Source of the DNA: Methanomethylovorans sp041447285 | GTDB lineage: Archaea; Halobacteriota; Methanosarcinia; Methanosarcinales; Methanosarcinaceae | DNA length: 64,000 bases | Reading direction: 5' to 3' | Assembly (NCBI RefSeq): GCF_041447285.1 | Contig: NZ_JBGMEB010000012.1 | Location: 87,482 to 151,481, forward strand | In this document: piece after piece, positions 42,734 through 51,837 of the stretch | Numbering within the stretch: position 1 is the stretch's first letter | How the letters are laid out: the number at the start of each line of letters is the position of its first letter | Program-made: the position numbers and the translations under genes | Notes under the pieces: model-generated | The model's input: only the letters and a program-made list of their open reading frames with translations | Databases searched by the model: none | What the model was told of the DNA's origin: nothing

Positions 42734-43540
42734 ATGAAAGCAAATAAAATACTCTTTATGAAGACAGATACCAATGCTCAGGTAGGTATTGGTACATTGA
42801 TTATCTTCATCGCAATGGTTCTCGTTGCAGCCGTGGCAGCAGCCGTGCTCATTCAGACATCAGGTACACTGCAGCAGAAGGCTCAGTCAACTGGTAAACA
42901 GGCTACTCAGGAAGTATCTTCCAATCTCATCGTCAAGAACATTGAAGGTGTACGTGCAAAGAATAGTGCAGTAGCGCTGTCATCAACTATTGATCTTTTA
43001 AGGCTAAAAGTTGGTCTGAATGTAGGCAGTCAGTCAGTAGATGTAAACCAGGTAGTTATCTCTATCACTGACGGTACTACTGCAAACAACCTTGTCTATG
43101 CAGGCAACCAAAAGTCATATGCATCTGTTGGTGCATCAGACGGAGCAATGGATAATTTCAATTCTACCAGTGCATCTGTAAATCTTCAGAAGTTACTTAC
43201 AGCTTCAACTGTTGCGAGCAGTACATTTGATAACTCTGATCACTACTTTACAGTAGATAAGATACGTGATGAAGATGCTTCTTTCTCCCAATCCAATCCT
43301 GTGATGAATACTGGTGATCTCATCAATGTATACATTGCTACTACTGCGTCAACTGCAACTGGTTATGCTAATGTAGGAACCACTGATACTTCATCAGGTC
43401 TAAAAGCATCCGGCCTTAACCTGGTGCCAAGGACTGTTGTCAATATCATCCTGACTCCTGAGTCTGGTGTAGTGACAAATGCTGATTTCGTGACACCTTC
43501 TTCATATGGTGTTAAGGAAACAGTACAGCTGTACCCATAA
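42734..43540 (+). CDS. arlB3: Archaellin 3
   Basis: A 268-residue archaellin, first gene of the second cassette. The signal and helix are as in the other copies, and the body is nearly colinear with archaellin 1 (shared FTVDKIRDEDASFSQSNPV and SGLNLVPRTVVNI). I use the ATG at 42734, six bases after AGAGGA. Differences from archaellin 1 cluster around residues 60-70, 105-145 and 205-225, the likely surface-exposed parts of the filament. Confidence 0.95.
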   Translation: MKANKILFMKTDTNAQVGIGTLIIFIAMVLVAAVAAAVLIQTSGTLQQKAQSTGKQATQEVSSNLIVKNIEGVRAKNSAVALSSTIDLLRLKVGLNVGSQSVDVNQVVISITDGTTANNLVYAGNQKSYASVGASDGAMDNFNSTSASVNLQKLLTASTVASSTFDNSDHYFTVDKIRDEDASFSQSNPVMNTGDLINVYIATTASTATGYANVGTTDTSSGLKASGLNLVPRTVVNIILTPESGVVTNADFVTPSSYGVKETVQLYP

Positions 43541-43568
43541 TAAGGCTATGAGCAAAAGAGGCAACATT

Positions 43569-44351
43569 ATGCCCAAAGAAAAATCCTCTTTAAGAGCTAA
43601 TACCAATGCCCAAATAGGCATTGGTACTCTTATAATTTTCATAGCTATGGTATTAATAGCAGCAGTTGCTGCCTCAGTGCTCATCCAAACCTCTGGTGTG
43701 TTGCAGCAAAAGGCACAAGCTACCGGAAAGCAGGCTACTCAAGAGGTTTCATCTAATCTTGTCGTCAAAAGCATAGAAGGAATAAGGGCCAAGAACAGTT
43801 CAACTTCTATGGCGCAGAATATCTCTCTCTTGAAGATCAAAGTAGGTCTCAATGTTGGCAGTTCTCCAGTTGATCTTGATCAGTTAGTAATTTCCATCTC
43901 TGATGGTGCTCACAATAATGATCTTGTATATGCTAACAACGAAAAATCCTACGGTGCTGCAATGAGTGATTTTTCAAGCAGTGCAAGTGCAGATACTAAT
44001 CTTGAAAAGCTTCTTACTTCTACTCAGGCATCTCCTGGTGATAATGCAAAATACTTTTTCACAGCATCCAAAATACGTGATGAGGATGTGTCTTTCACTC
44101 AAGGGTCACCAATCATGAACACAGGAGATCTTGTAACTATCTATGTATCAACTGTTTCTGATAAAGACCTTGGGGACACAATTATTGGTCCTATAACTAC
44201 CAGTGGTTCTCAGAAAGACTCATCATTGGATATTGAGCCAAGAACAAGTTTAACTCTTGTCTTTACTCCAGAAGCTGGAATAGTAACAACTGTAGATTTT
44301 GTCACTCCTTCTTCCTACGGGACTAAGGAAACCATACAATTATATCCATAA
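43569..44351 (+). CDS. arlB4: Archaellin 4
   Basis: A 260-residue archaellin, second gene of the second cassette, most similar to archaellin 2. The N-terminus has AQIGIGTLIIFIAMVLIAAVAASVL, slightly diverged from the other three copies. The ATG at 43569 follows AGAGG and gives a standard-length signal; an ATG at 43548 would lengthen it. No clear terminator follows, so transcription may continue into the membrane protein gene 35-60 bp downstream. Confidence 0.94.
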   Translation: MPKEKSSLRANTNAQIGIGTLIIFIAMVLIAAVAASVLIQTSGVLQQKAQATGKQATQEVSSNLVVKSIEGIRAKNSSTSMAQNISLLKIKVGLNVGSSPVDLDQLVISISDGAHNNDLVYANNEKSYGAAMSDFSSSASADTNLEKLLTSTQASPGDNAKYFFTASKIRDEDVSFTQGSPIMNTGDLVTIYVSTVSDKDLGDTIIGPITTSGSQKDSSLDIEPRTSLTLVFTPEAGIVTTVDFVTPSSYGTKETIQLYP

Positions 44352-44385
44352 AATAATATTACTCTTTTTATGAGGAGGTATTCAT

Positions 44386-45105
44386 ATCCTTAAAGGCTTA
44401 ATTTTTTTCATGTCATTTTTCCTTTTAGTTTCTCAGGTAATGGCAGCAGCTGTCTATGAAAATGATGTACAAATGGAGAAAGACAGTCTCAGACTAACTA
44501 TCCTTGAGACTTATAATTTAACAGATGCTACAGAATTTAGGCAATCTTTGGACGCTGACAATAATTCCATTGTAACAGAGTTTGAGATTTCTTCTTTCAA
44601 AAAGTCTTATCTCGCATCACGAAGTCCTCAGTTCCTGGACTATGTAAAGGTGGATGAGGGAAATATCACTTTGTATATTGATTCCGTTTCTATGGACCTT
44701 TATAGTGCTACAGGGAATGTCACACAAGCTCCTCTTTATGTGAACACGACTATCAATTACGGACTTACTCCTAATCTCGGAGCAGGTGAACACTCTTTGT
44801 GGGTTATAGGCCATCCTTTGATTCAAAGGATGCGTATAAGTTTACCTGAAGATACAATACTGATTTCCAATGATGGTCTGGAAAACGTCACAACCATGAA
44901 GTCATTAAGGGATGATTCATTAGAGCTGGAAGGTCAGAGTGGCATACGTAACTTTATGGTGGGTAACAGGTCCACATTTGAATATGCAGCAAGCGTAGAG
45001 TTCCGGGAGCGGAAATTCTATGAACATAGTTATGTTCTTCCTGTTCTTCTGGGAATGGAACTAGTATTGATAGTATTTGCAATATATGCAAAAAGAAAGC
45101 GTTAA
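44386..45105 (+). CDS. Membrane-anchored extracytoplasmic protein with EF-hand-like loop
   Basis: From the first ATG at 44410 the protein has 231 residues: a short hydrophobic N-terminus, an outward-facing domain and a C-terminal membrane helix (SYVLPVLLGMELVLIVFAIYA) with a KRKR stop-transfer tail. Starting instead at an ATC codon at 44386, eight bases after GGAGG, gives a fuller signal peptide, so non-AUG initiation is possible; I give the longer coordinates. Residues 48-59 counted from the ATG (DADNNSIVTEFE) fit a 12-residue calcium-binding EF-hand loop. I do not recognise the domain. It directly follows archaellin 4 and may be secreted with or anchor surface structures. Confidence 0.6.
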   Translation: MLKGLIFFMSFFLLVSQVMAAAVYENDVQMEKDSLRLTILETYNLTDATEFRQSLDADNNSIVTEFEISSFKKSYLASRSPQFLDYVKVDEGNITLYIDSVSMDLYSATGNVTQAPLYVNTTINYGLTPNLGAGEHSLWVIGHPLIQRMRISLPEDTILISNDGLENVTTMKSLRDDSLELEGQSGIRNFMVGNRSTFEYAASVEFRERKFYEHSYVLPVLLGMELVLIVFAIYAKRKR

Positions 45106-45138
45106 ATATTATACTACTCTTATTATAATAAGAGTCCA

Positions 45139-46086
45139 ATGAAACGCTTTAACTTATTTATTGTATTGTTCATTTTAGCTCTCTCTGTATATGTGAGCGG
45201 CTGTTCCAGCCAGGAACCTGCGGGAGCGGTTAACGAAACTATAATCGGATTCCTGAATGCTGTTAATGCAGGTAATTGCGATGAAGCTTTCTATATGTAT
45301 GAAGGCAAGGATTTCCTGGCCCCAGCCAGCATAGAACTATCTTTTAAGAACAAGGGCTTTTCAAAGGGCAGTCTCAAAGATGTAGCGATTACATCTGAAG
45401 AACATACGGACCTTATTGCCATTGCTACTGCGGAGTGCACAGTATCAAAGATTGATGAAGATGGTAATGTAATTGAAGGAAAAAATCTTCCTATTTATTT
45501 CAAGTTGCAAAATAGCGAACTTGGATGGATCATAATCCGGGTTAGTTTTAATACTCCTCTTGAACTCTCCGAAGATGATTTGGTGACAATCGAGGTTCAG
45601 GAAACTGCTGTAGATCCTATTACTCAAAACTCTGTGCCTATAACCATATTTGCTGGACTGCTATTTGGTAGTGGCATCTATCTTAACCGAAAGGAAAAGC
45701 AAAACAAAATGAAAAGCAGCAAGACAGTAGATGTAACCAATGCTACTCCAATGGCAAAAGAGTCACTTGCTCAATTCATACGGATAGTTCCTTCTCAGCA
45801 AGTTGTAGCAGGTGGGAAAGCAACAGTGGACGTATGGGTTAAAAACTTTTCTCAGCAGCCTTATGAGCACTTTGCTGTAAAAGCCAAGTTCCCAAACACT
45901 GTAGATTTTAAAGACCTTTCTGTTTTCTTTGATACTATAGCCCCAGGCCAGGCAGCAAAACAAAGCTGGACCTTTGTAGCCAAGGCACCCGGCTGGCTTG
46001 GAATAGAAGAACCCACAATTGTGTTTGAGTACCTGGGTACTAAATATGCCGGAACTCTGGATACAGTATGGGTTCCAGTCCAATGA
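45139..46086 (+). CDS. Lipoprotein-like protein with internal membrane helix
   Basis: The 315-residue protein has a signal peptide with lipobox VSGC (Cys22), then a small outward domain (about residues 28-150) resembling NTF2/DUF4878-type lipoprotein domains. A membrane helix follows near residues 168-185 (ITIFAGLLFGSGIYL), then a charged linker and a second beta-rich domain (about residues 205-315) with the character of an Ig-like or CARDB fold. The topology would place the second domain in the cytoplasm, which is unusual for such a fold. It is 33 bp after the preceding gene and 21 bp before the deacetylase, so all are probably co-transcribed. Function unknown. Confidence 0.65.
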   Translation: MKRFNLFIVLFILALSVYVSGCSSQEPAGAVNETIIGFLNAVNAGNCDEAFYMYEGKDFLAPASIELSFKNKGFSKGSLKDVAITSEEHTDLIAIATAECTVSKIDEDGNVIEGKNLPIYFKLQNSELGWIIIRVSFNTPLELSEDDLVTIEVQETAVDPITQNSVPITIFAGLLFGSGIYLNRKEKQNKMKSSKTVDVTNATPMAKESLAQFIRIVPSQQVVAGGKATVDVWVKNFSQQPYEHFAVKAKFPNTVDFKDLSVFFDTIAPGQAAKQSWTFVAKAPGWLGIEEPTIVFEYLGTKYAGTLDTVWVPVQ

Positions 46087-46107
46087 ATATTGCTACATGG
46101 AGGCATC

Positions 46108-48066
46108 ATGAGTAAGGAAGATGGAATACATGAAACAAAACCAGATCCAAAGGATGCCATGTCAAAACTTAATGAACTTATAGCCTTACGTTTTGATGAG
46201 GAAACTAAAAGTAACGATTCAGTTTCAGATCATATTTCTCTTAAATCAGTTGTAGAAGAAGTACTTGCTTCTCCGGAAGAAATAACTGAAAAACACATAT
46301 CTCCTGTTGCTGTCGACACAGATGTCAAACATTTAGACGCAAATAATGCAACAGGCATTCTGCTAGAGCAACCAATTACTATCGAGTCTGAAGATAAAGA
46401 TGCAGATCAGGAATTAAAAAATAGACTGAATAAATTGGCTGCCACTGGTTTTGGGGAAGTGCCTTATGAATCATGTGAGTTGAAGATCGAAGAATATAAA
46501 CCAGAGGTTCCCGTCGTTCCTCCCAAAGAATTTCATCCTCCAAATCCTGCCTTTACAAAAGAAAATAATATTGTTCACGCAACAGCTTCACAATCAACAG
46601 CTCATCAGAAAGGAAATACGATACAGGAAAAGAAAGAGTTTGTTGATCCGGCCAGTTCAAAAAATAATCTGCAAATTGATGTTGTTGTATCTATTGAAAA
46701 AAATCAGAAAGTGGCAGCTCCAGATATAGCAAGAACAGGCCAAGTTTCTTCTAAAGCTACCACGGAAATCATCAGAGATGCAGGCAATAAGCCTGTGAAA
46801 ATCGAGAATACTGTTAGTATTATTGATGTACTCGACTCCATAGAATCAGAAATGAAAAAAAAGGAACTTTCTATGAGTAATCAAGTGCATACAATGTCAT
46901 CAAAAAAGAACTTGATTCTGAATAAAGACGATCAGCATAAAAAATCATCATCTGCCAATATACAGGCACAGAAGGTTTCAAAGAGCGATCTGGATGCACC
47001 GGTAAAAGTAGCTGTAGTTTATTCCGAGGGGCATGATGCCCATTTCCCAAAAAATACAAATATTGAGATCATGGAGCGCCCGGAACGTCTGACAAAAGCT
47101 ATGATTTATCTGGAGCGCAGCGGTGTTTTTGGAGAGCGCTGCGACCTGGTCAAAGATAAACACTATGCTTCTGAGGCAGATCTGTTGCAGGTTCATTCAG
47201 AAGAATATGTTAAGTTTGTTAAATCATACTCTGCTTCAGGTGGAGGTTTTTTGGGTGACAGCACCTACATGACATCTCATTCGTTTGAAGTCACAACACT
47301 TGCTGCAGGTGCAGCCATTCATGCAGGTGAACTTGTACTGTCAGGTAAATATTCTGCAGCAATGGCAATCATAAGGCCTCCAGGACATCATGCAGGTATC
47401 GATAAATACAGAGGGTTTTGTATTTTCAATAATGTAGCTGTGCTCGCACGTTATCTTCAGAAGAAAAAGGCCATTGGGAAAGTAATGATAATTGATTGGG
47501 ATGCCCATGCCGGGGACGGTACTATGGAGATATTCTATAATGACCCAACAGTTATGGTCTTATCATTGCATCGGGATCCCCATGATTTCTATCCCCGCAA
47601 AGGCTTTAGTTCCCAGATAGGAGAAGGACCAGGTAAAGGCTATACTGCCAATGTGGAGATGCCTATGGGTGCCGGAGATGAAGAATATGCTTTTGCCTTC
47701 GATGAGTTCGTACTTCCGGTAATGCGTCGATTCTCCCCGGATTTTGTCATATGCAGTTGTGGCTTTGATGCTTATTATAAGGAACAGCATATAAAGCTGA
47801 ACCTGACTTCAGCTGGTTATCATATGATGACACAGAAGGTCATGTCCGTAATGAATGGGAACTTCGTGCTGGTTATGGAAGGGGGCTATCATAAGTTCAA
47901 CGGGCATCTTGCACATGTGGTGATCAATTCTCTCCTTGGAATGCCAGATCCTATATCTGATACTCTCAAGACTACGGAGTATGAGCGTAATCAGCAGAAA
48001 GCTGTCATGAAAGAGACAGAAAAAAAGATCGCATACGCTAAGGAAATGCTGGGAATTCAGGTTTAG
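46108..48066 (+). CDS. HDAC-family deacetylase with long disordered N-terminal region
   Basis: The 652-residue protein has about 300 polar, low-complexity residues, then an HDAC/acetylpolyamine amidohydrolase domain (about 300-630). The catalytic features are intact: H427-H428 in RPPGHHAG, zinc ligands D465 and H467 in DWDAHAGDG, the third ligand D554 in CGFDAYY, and a GGY near residue 593. The second His of the common HHGNG motif is Ala. Substrates of this family are acetyl-lysines, acetylpolyamines or similar amides. ATG 46108 follows GGAGG. It precedes a paralogous deacetylase and an acetyltransferase, so a protein acyl-cycle is plausible. The N-terminal tail could serve as an interaction platform. 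Confidence 0.85.
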   Translation: MSKEDGIHETKPDPKDAMSKLNELIALRFDEETKSNDSVSDHISLKSVVEEVLASPEEITEKHISPVAVDTDVKHLDANNATGILLEQPITIESEDKDADQELKNRLNKLAATGFGEVPYESCELKIEEYKPEVPVVPPKEFHPPNPAFTKENNIVHATASQSTAHQKGNTIQEKKEFVDPASSKNNLQIDVVVSIEKNQKVAAPDIARTGQVSSKATTEIIRDAGNKPVKIENTVSIIDVLDSIESEMKKKELSMSNQVHTMSSKKNLILNKDDQHKKSSSANIQAQKVSKSDLDAPVKVAVVYSEGHDAHFPKNTNIEIMERPERLTKAMIYLERSGVFGERCDLVKDKHYASEADLLQVHSEEYVKFVKSYSASGGGFLGDSTYMTSHSFEVTTLAAGAAIHAGELVLSGKYSAAMAIIRPPGHHAGIDKYRGFCIFNNVAVLARYLQKKKAIGKVMIIDWDAHAGDGTMEIFYNDPTVMVLSLHRDPHDFYPRKGFSSQIGEGPGKGYTANVEMPMGAGDEEYAFAFDEFVLPVMRRFSPDFVICSCGFDAYYKEQHIKLNLTSAGYHMMTQKVMSVMNGNFVLVMEGGYHKFNGHLAHVVINSLLGMPDPISDTLKTTEYERNQQKAVMKETEKKIAYAKEMLGIQV

Positions 48067-48078
48067 TTAAGGGGTAGA

Positions 48079-49143
48079 ATGAACAGCGTAGGGGTGGTCT
48101 ACAACAATAATCATGAGCTTCATGATTATATTCTGAAAGGGTTTCCAAGTCCTGAAAACCCTGCAAGATTAAAGAAGATTCTGCAGCATTTTATGGACAA
48201 CAGTGTACTTGAGAAAAATAGCTGCAGAATATTAAGTCCTGTAAATGCTTCAGTTGAAGACATTCTGCGTGTGCATACCTCCGAATACTTTTCTTTTGTA
48301 CAGTCACGCTCTTTGAGTGGCGGCGGCTGGCTTGGTAATGACACATATCTTTGTGAAGGTTCTTTCGATGTATTATTACAGGCTGTAGGGTCTGTACTGG
48401 AAGCAGGTAAAGCCGTTGTCACAGGTCAATGTGATCATGCTTTAGCTTTGATACGACCGCCGGGTCATCATGCTTCTGCTGACAAACATAGTGGTTTTTG
48501 CATTTTGAATAATGCTGCTATCCTTGCAAGATATTTACAACATCTGTATTCTTGCCAGAAGATAGCTATTGTCAATATCGATGCCCATGCCTCGGATGGT
48601 ACACAAAATATTTTTTATGCAGATCCATCTGTGTTGTGTATTTCTGTTCATCAGGATCCTTCTGGATTTTATCCATTCAAAGGTTTCATTCGGGAAATGG
48701 GTTCTATACCTGCATTAGGTTACACCTTGAACATGGAAATGCCACAAGAGGCAGGAAACTCTGAATATGCTATTTTCTTTGAAGAAATAGGTCTTAAAGT
48801 GCTGGAGCAGTTCGGTCCAGACCTTGTTATCTTGGAATGTGGTTTTGATTCTTATTACAAGGAAAAGCTTGCCAAGCTAAATCTTACGATAGATGGATAT
48901 TATGATTCAGTTTCCCGCATTTGCAGTAGATGGCATACCATTGTCCTGCTTGAAGGTGGATACCACGATGACCTTGGCATGCTGGCAGATGTAGTATTGC
49001 AGGCATTGGCAGGTAACAGATATACTAAAGATGAAATTGATCAGGTGAGCTTAATGGCTTCCCGCCAGAGCTCTTGCAGGCGTACATTTCAGAGCAAGTT
49101 AAAAGAACTTAAAATTTTGCTCTCTCCTCACTGGGAACTTTGA
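48079..49143 (+). CDS. HDAC-family deacetylase, short paralogue
   Basis: The 354-residue protein is the deacetylase domain alone. Motifs are H130-H131 in RPPGHHAS, zinc ligands D168 and H170 in NIDAHASDG, D257 in CGFDSYY, and the EGGYH tyrosine near residue 297. It resembles the preceding gene along the whole domain (LSGGGWLGNDTY / ASGGGFLGDSTY), so the two arose by tandem duplication and diverged. It lies 12 bp after it with AGGGGT before the ATG. Both being catalytically complete suggests different substrates or a heterodimer. Confidence 0.85.
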   Translation: MNSVGVVYNNNHELHDYILKGFPSPENPARLKKILQHFMDNSVLEKNSCRILSPVNASVEDILRVHTSEYFSFVQSRSLSGGGWLGNDTYLCEGSFDVLLQAVGSVLEAGKAVVTGQCDHALALIRPPGHHASADKHSGFCILNNAAILARYLQHLYSCQKIAIVNIDAHASDGTQNIFYADPSVLCISVHQDPSGFYPFKGFIREMGSIPALGYTLNMEMPQEAGNSEYAIFFEEIGLKVLEQFGPDLVILECGFDSYYKEKLAKLNLTIDGYYDSVSRICSRWHTIVLLEGGYHDDLGMLADVVLQALAGNRYTKDEIDQVSLMASRQSSCRRTFQSKLKELKILLSPHWEL

Positions 49144-49165
49144 TAAACTAAAAATGGTGCTCTAT

Positions 49166-50080
49166 ATGATAGAACTTGCTTACTATGATAATGGACTGAG
49201 TTTCTCTAAACTGGAATACCCGTATGAATTAGATAAGTTAAAGATAGGTAAATTCGAATATTTCAATAAACATCTGGGTATGAGCGATTACATGGGTAAC
49301 TTTAGCAGCTGGCTTAAAAGACCATCTGTTACTCTTATCGTGGGAATCAACGACATCACCATAGTTGGTTGGGTCATGACAGAAAGGTGGAAGCAGAATG
49401 CAAAAGATGGGCGTCCTATCTATGTGCTTAGAGCTATCGAAGTTTCTCCTGCCATTGCACGTAAAGGTATTGGTAAAGTATTGTTTTTACTAAGTTTCAA
49501 GGCTTGTATAGGGCACATGCTGACAAAGCCTGTGAACTCAGTTGCAAAAGCTTTCTTTTTATCGTTGGGTTTTCAGGAACCTGGAAAAAATTGTCCTGTA
49601 GATCTGAGCAGCTACCCTGGCTATCTTTTCCTTCCAGAGGGTTACGTTTTTAATACAATGCCAGATGAACTAAACTTGAGCAAAGATGGGATTTCAGAGT
49701 GTCAGAAAGATATTTCTAATAAAGATGTACCACAGCCAGGGTCTGTTTCATCTTCTGCGCAGAATGATGTCGCAGTATCTGCAAAGCAAACTGTACCTAT
49801 CAAAGGAAATGTTCAATATAATGCAGCAAAGACTGTTCCAAAAACTGAAACTGGGGCTCAGAACGTAGGATCTCAAGTTTGTACTTCAGTTCCCGAAACA
49901 AAAGATACTCCAGATCCTGTTGCTCTCAAAAACAGAGAATTTTTAAAGGAACATAAAATGATGAGTCAATGTGCTTGTGGAGAATACATGACCCACAAAT
50001 ATGTGATTTCAGGCAAGTCTCCAGGCTACCTTTTCATATGTGCCGCATGCGGAAAAGAAAGGTACTTCCTTAAAGGATAA
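49166..50080 (+). CDS. GNAT-like acetyltransferase with C-terminal zinc ribbon
   Basis: The 304-residue protein has a GNAT-like domain (about residues 50-155) with the acetyl-CoA loop region EVSPAIARKGIGKVLF; the RxxGxG-type signature is present as RKGIGK. A disordered linker (about 175-260) is followed by a four-cysteine zinc ribbon (CACGEYMTH...CAACGK). I use the ATG at 49166 after GGTG; the ATG at 49154 adds four residues. A neighbouring deacetylase pair makes an acetylation cycle likely, and the zinc ribbon may target it to a nucleic acid or partner. This is the last gene before a new promoter. Confidence 0.72.
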   Translation: MIELAYYDNGLSFSKLEYPYELDKLKIGKFEYFNKHLGMSDYMGNFSSWLKRPSVTLIVGINDITIVGWVMTERWKQNAKDGRPIYVLRAIEVSPAIARKGIGKVLFLLSFKACIGHMLTKPVNSVAKAFFLSLGFQEPGKNCPVDLSSYPGYLFLPEGYVFNTMPDELNLSKDGISECQKDISNKDVPQPGSVSSSAQNDVAVSAKQTVPIKGNVQYNAAKTVPKTETGAQNVGSQVCTSVPETKDTPDPVALKNREFLKEHKMMSQCACGEYMTHKYVISGKSPGYLFICAACGKERYFLKG

Positions 50081-50223
50081 TTATACTTTCATTTTTGTTT
50101 TTTCGTTTGTTTTTTCATTGCTTTTATGGAACATTTTTCTGGCTTTTGGATAGAAAGCGTTTTATTCGTTTAATTCTATATATTGTCTAAATATAATTAA
50201 ATTCAGCTACGTGTAGGGAAATT

Positions 50224-50811
50224 ATGGCACAAGAGCAAGGTATTGCAAAAGTAGATCTAAATTATATCTTTAAAGCTGTAATTATGGGTACTTCCCTTTA
50301 TTCTGATAATTGGGAGAAAGGAGTACTTTATCTCACTAACCTTAATTTATGGTTCTCGGAAGGAAAAGGTTGGTTCACTATTCCACTCAAGAACATAACA
50401 ATGGTCGGGAGAGAGGTTCCAGGTACAATACGTTTGAAAGCACAACGTGCCATAAGTACGACTCATGTATTGATCATAGACTATATGCAGCCTTCCACTG
50501 TAAGCACTGATTCATATGCATCAGCAGTGGCACTTTTAGGAGGTAGTGAAGTAGTGATCAATACCTTGAAAGCTTATCTCCAGCCAATGTGTGGCACTCC
50601 TCCCAAATCCCAGTCTCTTTCTGATATTGACAAGAAACTGCTTTACATGCTATACACTGGAGTCAATGACATGACGAAGCTTTCCTTCTTTATAGGAGCG
50701 GACACTGAAACCCTTGCTGGAAGTTTCAAGAACCTTAGAGATCAGGGTCTTTGTGATACAATGGGAAAGCTGACACAGGAAGGAATGGCAAAGATCAAGG
50801 AGCTGATGTGA
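50224..50811 (+). CDS. CheF-like PH-fold / winged-helix protein
   Basis: The 195-residue protein has an N-terminal beta-rich part (KGVLYLTNLNLWFSEGKGWFTIPLKNITMV) with the pattern of a PH-like domain as in the archaeal taxis protein CheF (DUF439). A C-terminal winged-helix domain follows (SLSDIDKKLLYMLY onward). CheF connects the chemotaxis proteins to the archaellum switch; it is normally longer and in che loci, which are absent here. TATA box CTATATATT near 50176-50184, about 45 bp before the ATG, starts a new transcription unit. The ribosome-binding site is TAGGGAAAT. The family call is moderate. Confidence 0.55.
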   Translation: MAQEQGIAKVDLNYIFKAVIMGTSLYSDNWEKGVLYLTNLNLWFSEGKGWFTIPLKNITMVGREVPGTIRLKAQRAISTTHVLIIDYMQPSTVSTDSYASAVALLGGSEVVINTLKAYLQPMCGTPPKSQSLSDIDKKLLYMLYTGVNDMTKLSFFIGADTETLAGSFKNLRDQGLCDTMGKLTQEGMAKIKELM

Positions 50812-50853
50812 TGTCAAAATGTCAAATTCCATTCTTTAGCAGGAGGGTCTGAA

Positions 50854-51828
50854 ATGAGCGATATGCCTCCAGGCTTGCCTCCCTTCATGACCTCACAGGC
50901 AGGCGGTCCTCCATCCATGGCTTCAGGTGGCAGTTTCGCCCAGTCTCTGGGTGCATTTGGTGCCATGTTAAAAATACAGGAAACAATTAGTACCAGATTT
51001 CCAATTTCCAAGGTACCGTGGAAAGATACTCGTGTATTCCTGCGTGCACATACAATTGAGTCTATCCGATCCACTCCTCTATATGGTTTTATGATGCGAT
51101 TATTCAAGGATGTGGGTCTTGGAGACATGCAGCTTGTAGGATATGCACCAATGCATTATGTGTTTGCAGTTCCTGGCTGCCCTGTTTGTAATATTTATCC
51201 TGCTCTTCATAACCAGAAGGTGTGTGTGGCTACTACTGATGCTTTGCATAGGTTCTTTAAAGAGGAACTAGAGCTTGAATGCGTCGTAGAAGAAACAGAG
51301 TGCGTAAAAGATAGTGGCGCAGTCTGCAAGTTCAAAGTGTCACTGCAGCCAATTTCTGCATATCAGGTTCTTCTTGATGATAATGACAGAATGATCCTTT
51401 CTGGTAAACGCCCCCCTGCAATGGAGCAACCCGAACTTGTCAGCAGGGTAGAAGTACTTACTATTTATAAACTTCTTGACCGTGGCAAACTTTCTGATAT
51501 AGGCGAAGCCTACATGCAATTTGCAGGCAGTATGCCCATAAAAGAAAAAATTTTCGATCCACCATGGAAAACAGCCGAAGAGCTCAAATCAATTATTTCC
51601 AAGCATGGCACCTTTGGCTCTGCTTTTGGGGAAATGGCTGCAAAAGTACAGTCTATGCCACCATCTGTTTCACAGCCACCTTCAGCTCCTTCTGCACCAT
51701 CCGTATCGCCTTCAACATCCGTTCCTCCTACACCTTCGGTTCAGGAACAGGCATCGAAGATCAAAGAAGAAGCAAAGAGTGCAGGAAGCTTTGCTGAACT
51801 CATAGCGAAGATGAAAAAACAAAACTGA
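50854..51828 (+). CDS. V4R-like ligand-binding domain protein
   Basis: The 324-residue protein has a Pro/Gly-rich N-terminus (about 1-35) and a folded domain (about 36-215), which includes PGCPVCNIYPALHNQKVC and ECVVEETECVKDSGAVCKF. That Cys pattern and the order of elements resemble V4R (4-vinyl reductase) small-molecule-binding domains. A helical part follows (215-260), then a Pro/Ser linker and a short C-terminal helix (SFAELIAKMKKQ). AGGAGGG precedes the ATG. V4R domains bind ligands or hydrophobic cofactors in regulators, so this may be the sensor of the operon; the cysteines may bind metal. I am not certain of the fold. Confidence 0.55.
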   Translation: MSDMPPGLPPFMTSQAGGPPSMASGGSFAQSLGAFGAMLKIQETISTRFPISKVPWKDTRVFLRAHTIESIRSTPLYGFMMRLFKDVGLGDMQLVGYAPMHYVFAVPGCPVCNIYPALHNQKVCVATTDALHRFFKEELELECVVEETECVKDSGAVCKFKVSLQPISAYQVLLDDNDRMILSGKRPPAMEQPELVSRVEVLTIYKLLDRGKLSDIGEAYMQFAGSMPIKEKIFDPPWKTAEELKSIISKHGTFGSAFGEMAAKVQSMPPSVSQPPSAPSAPSVSPSTSVPPTPSVQEQASKIKEEAKSAGSFAELIAKMKKQN

Positions 51829-51837
51829 GGCTAAAAA

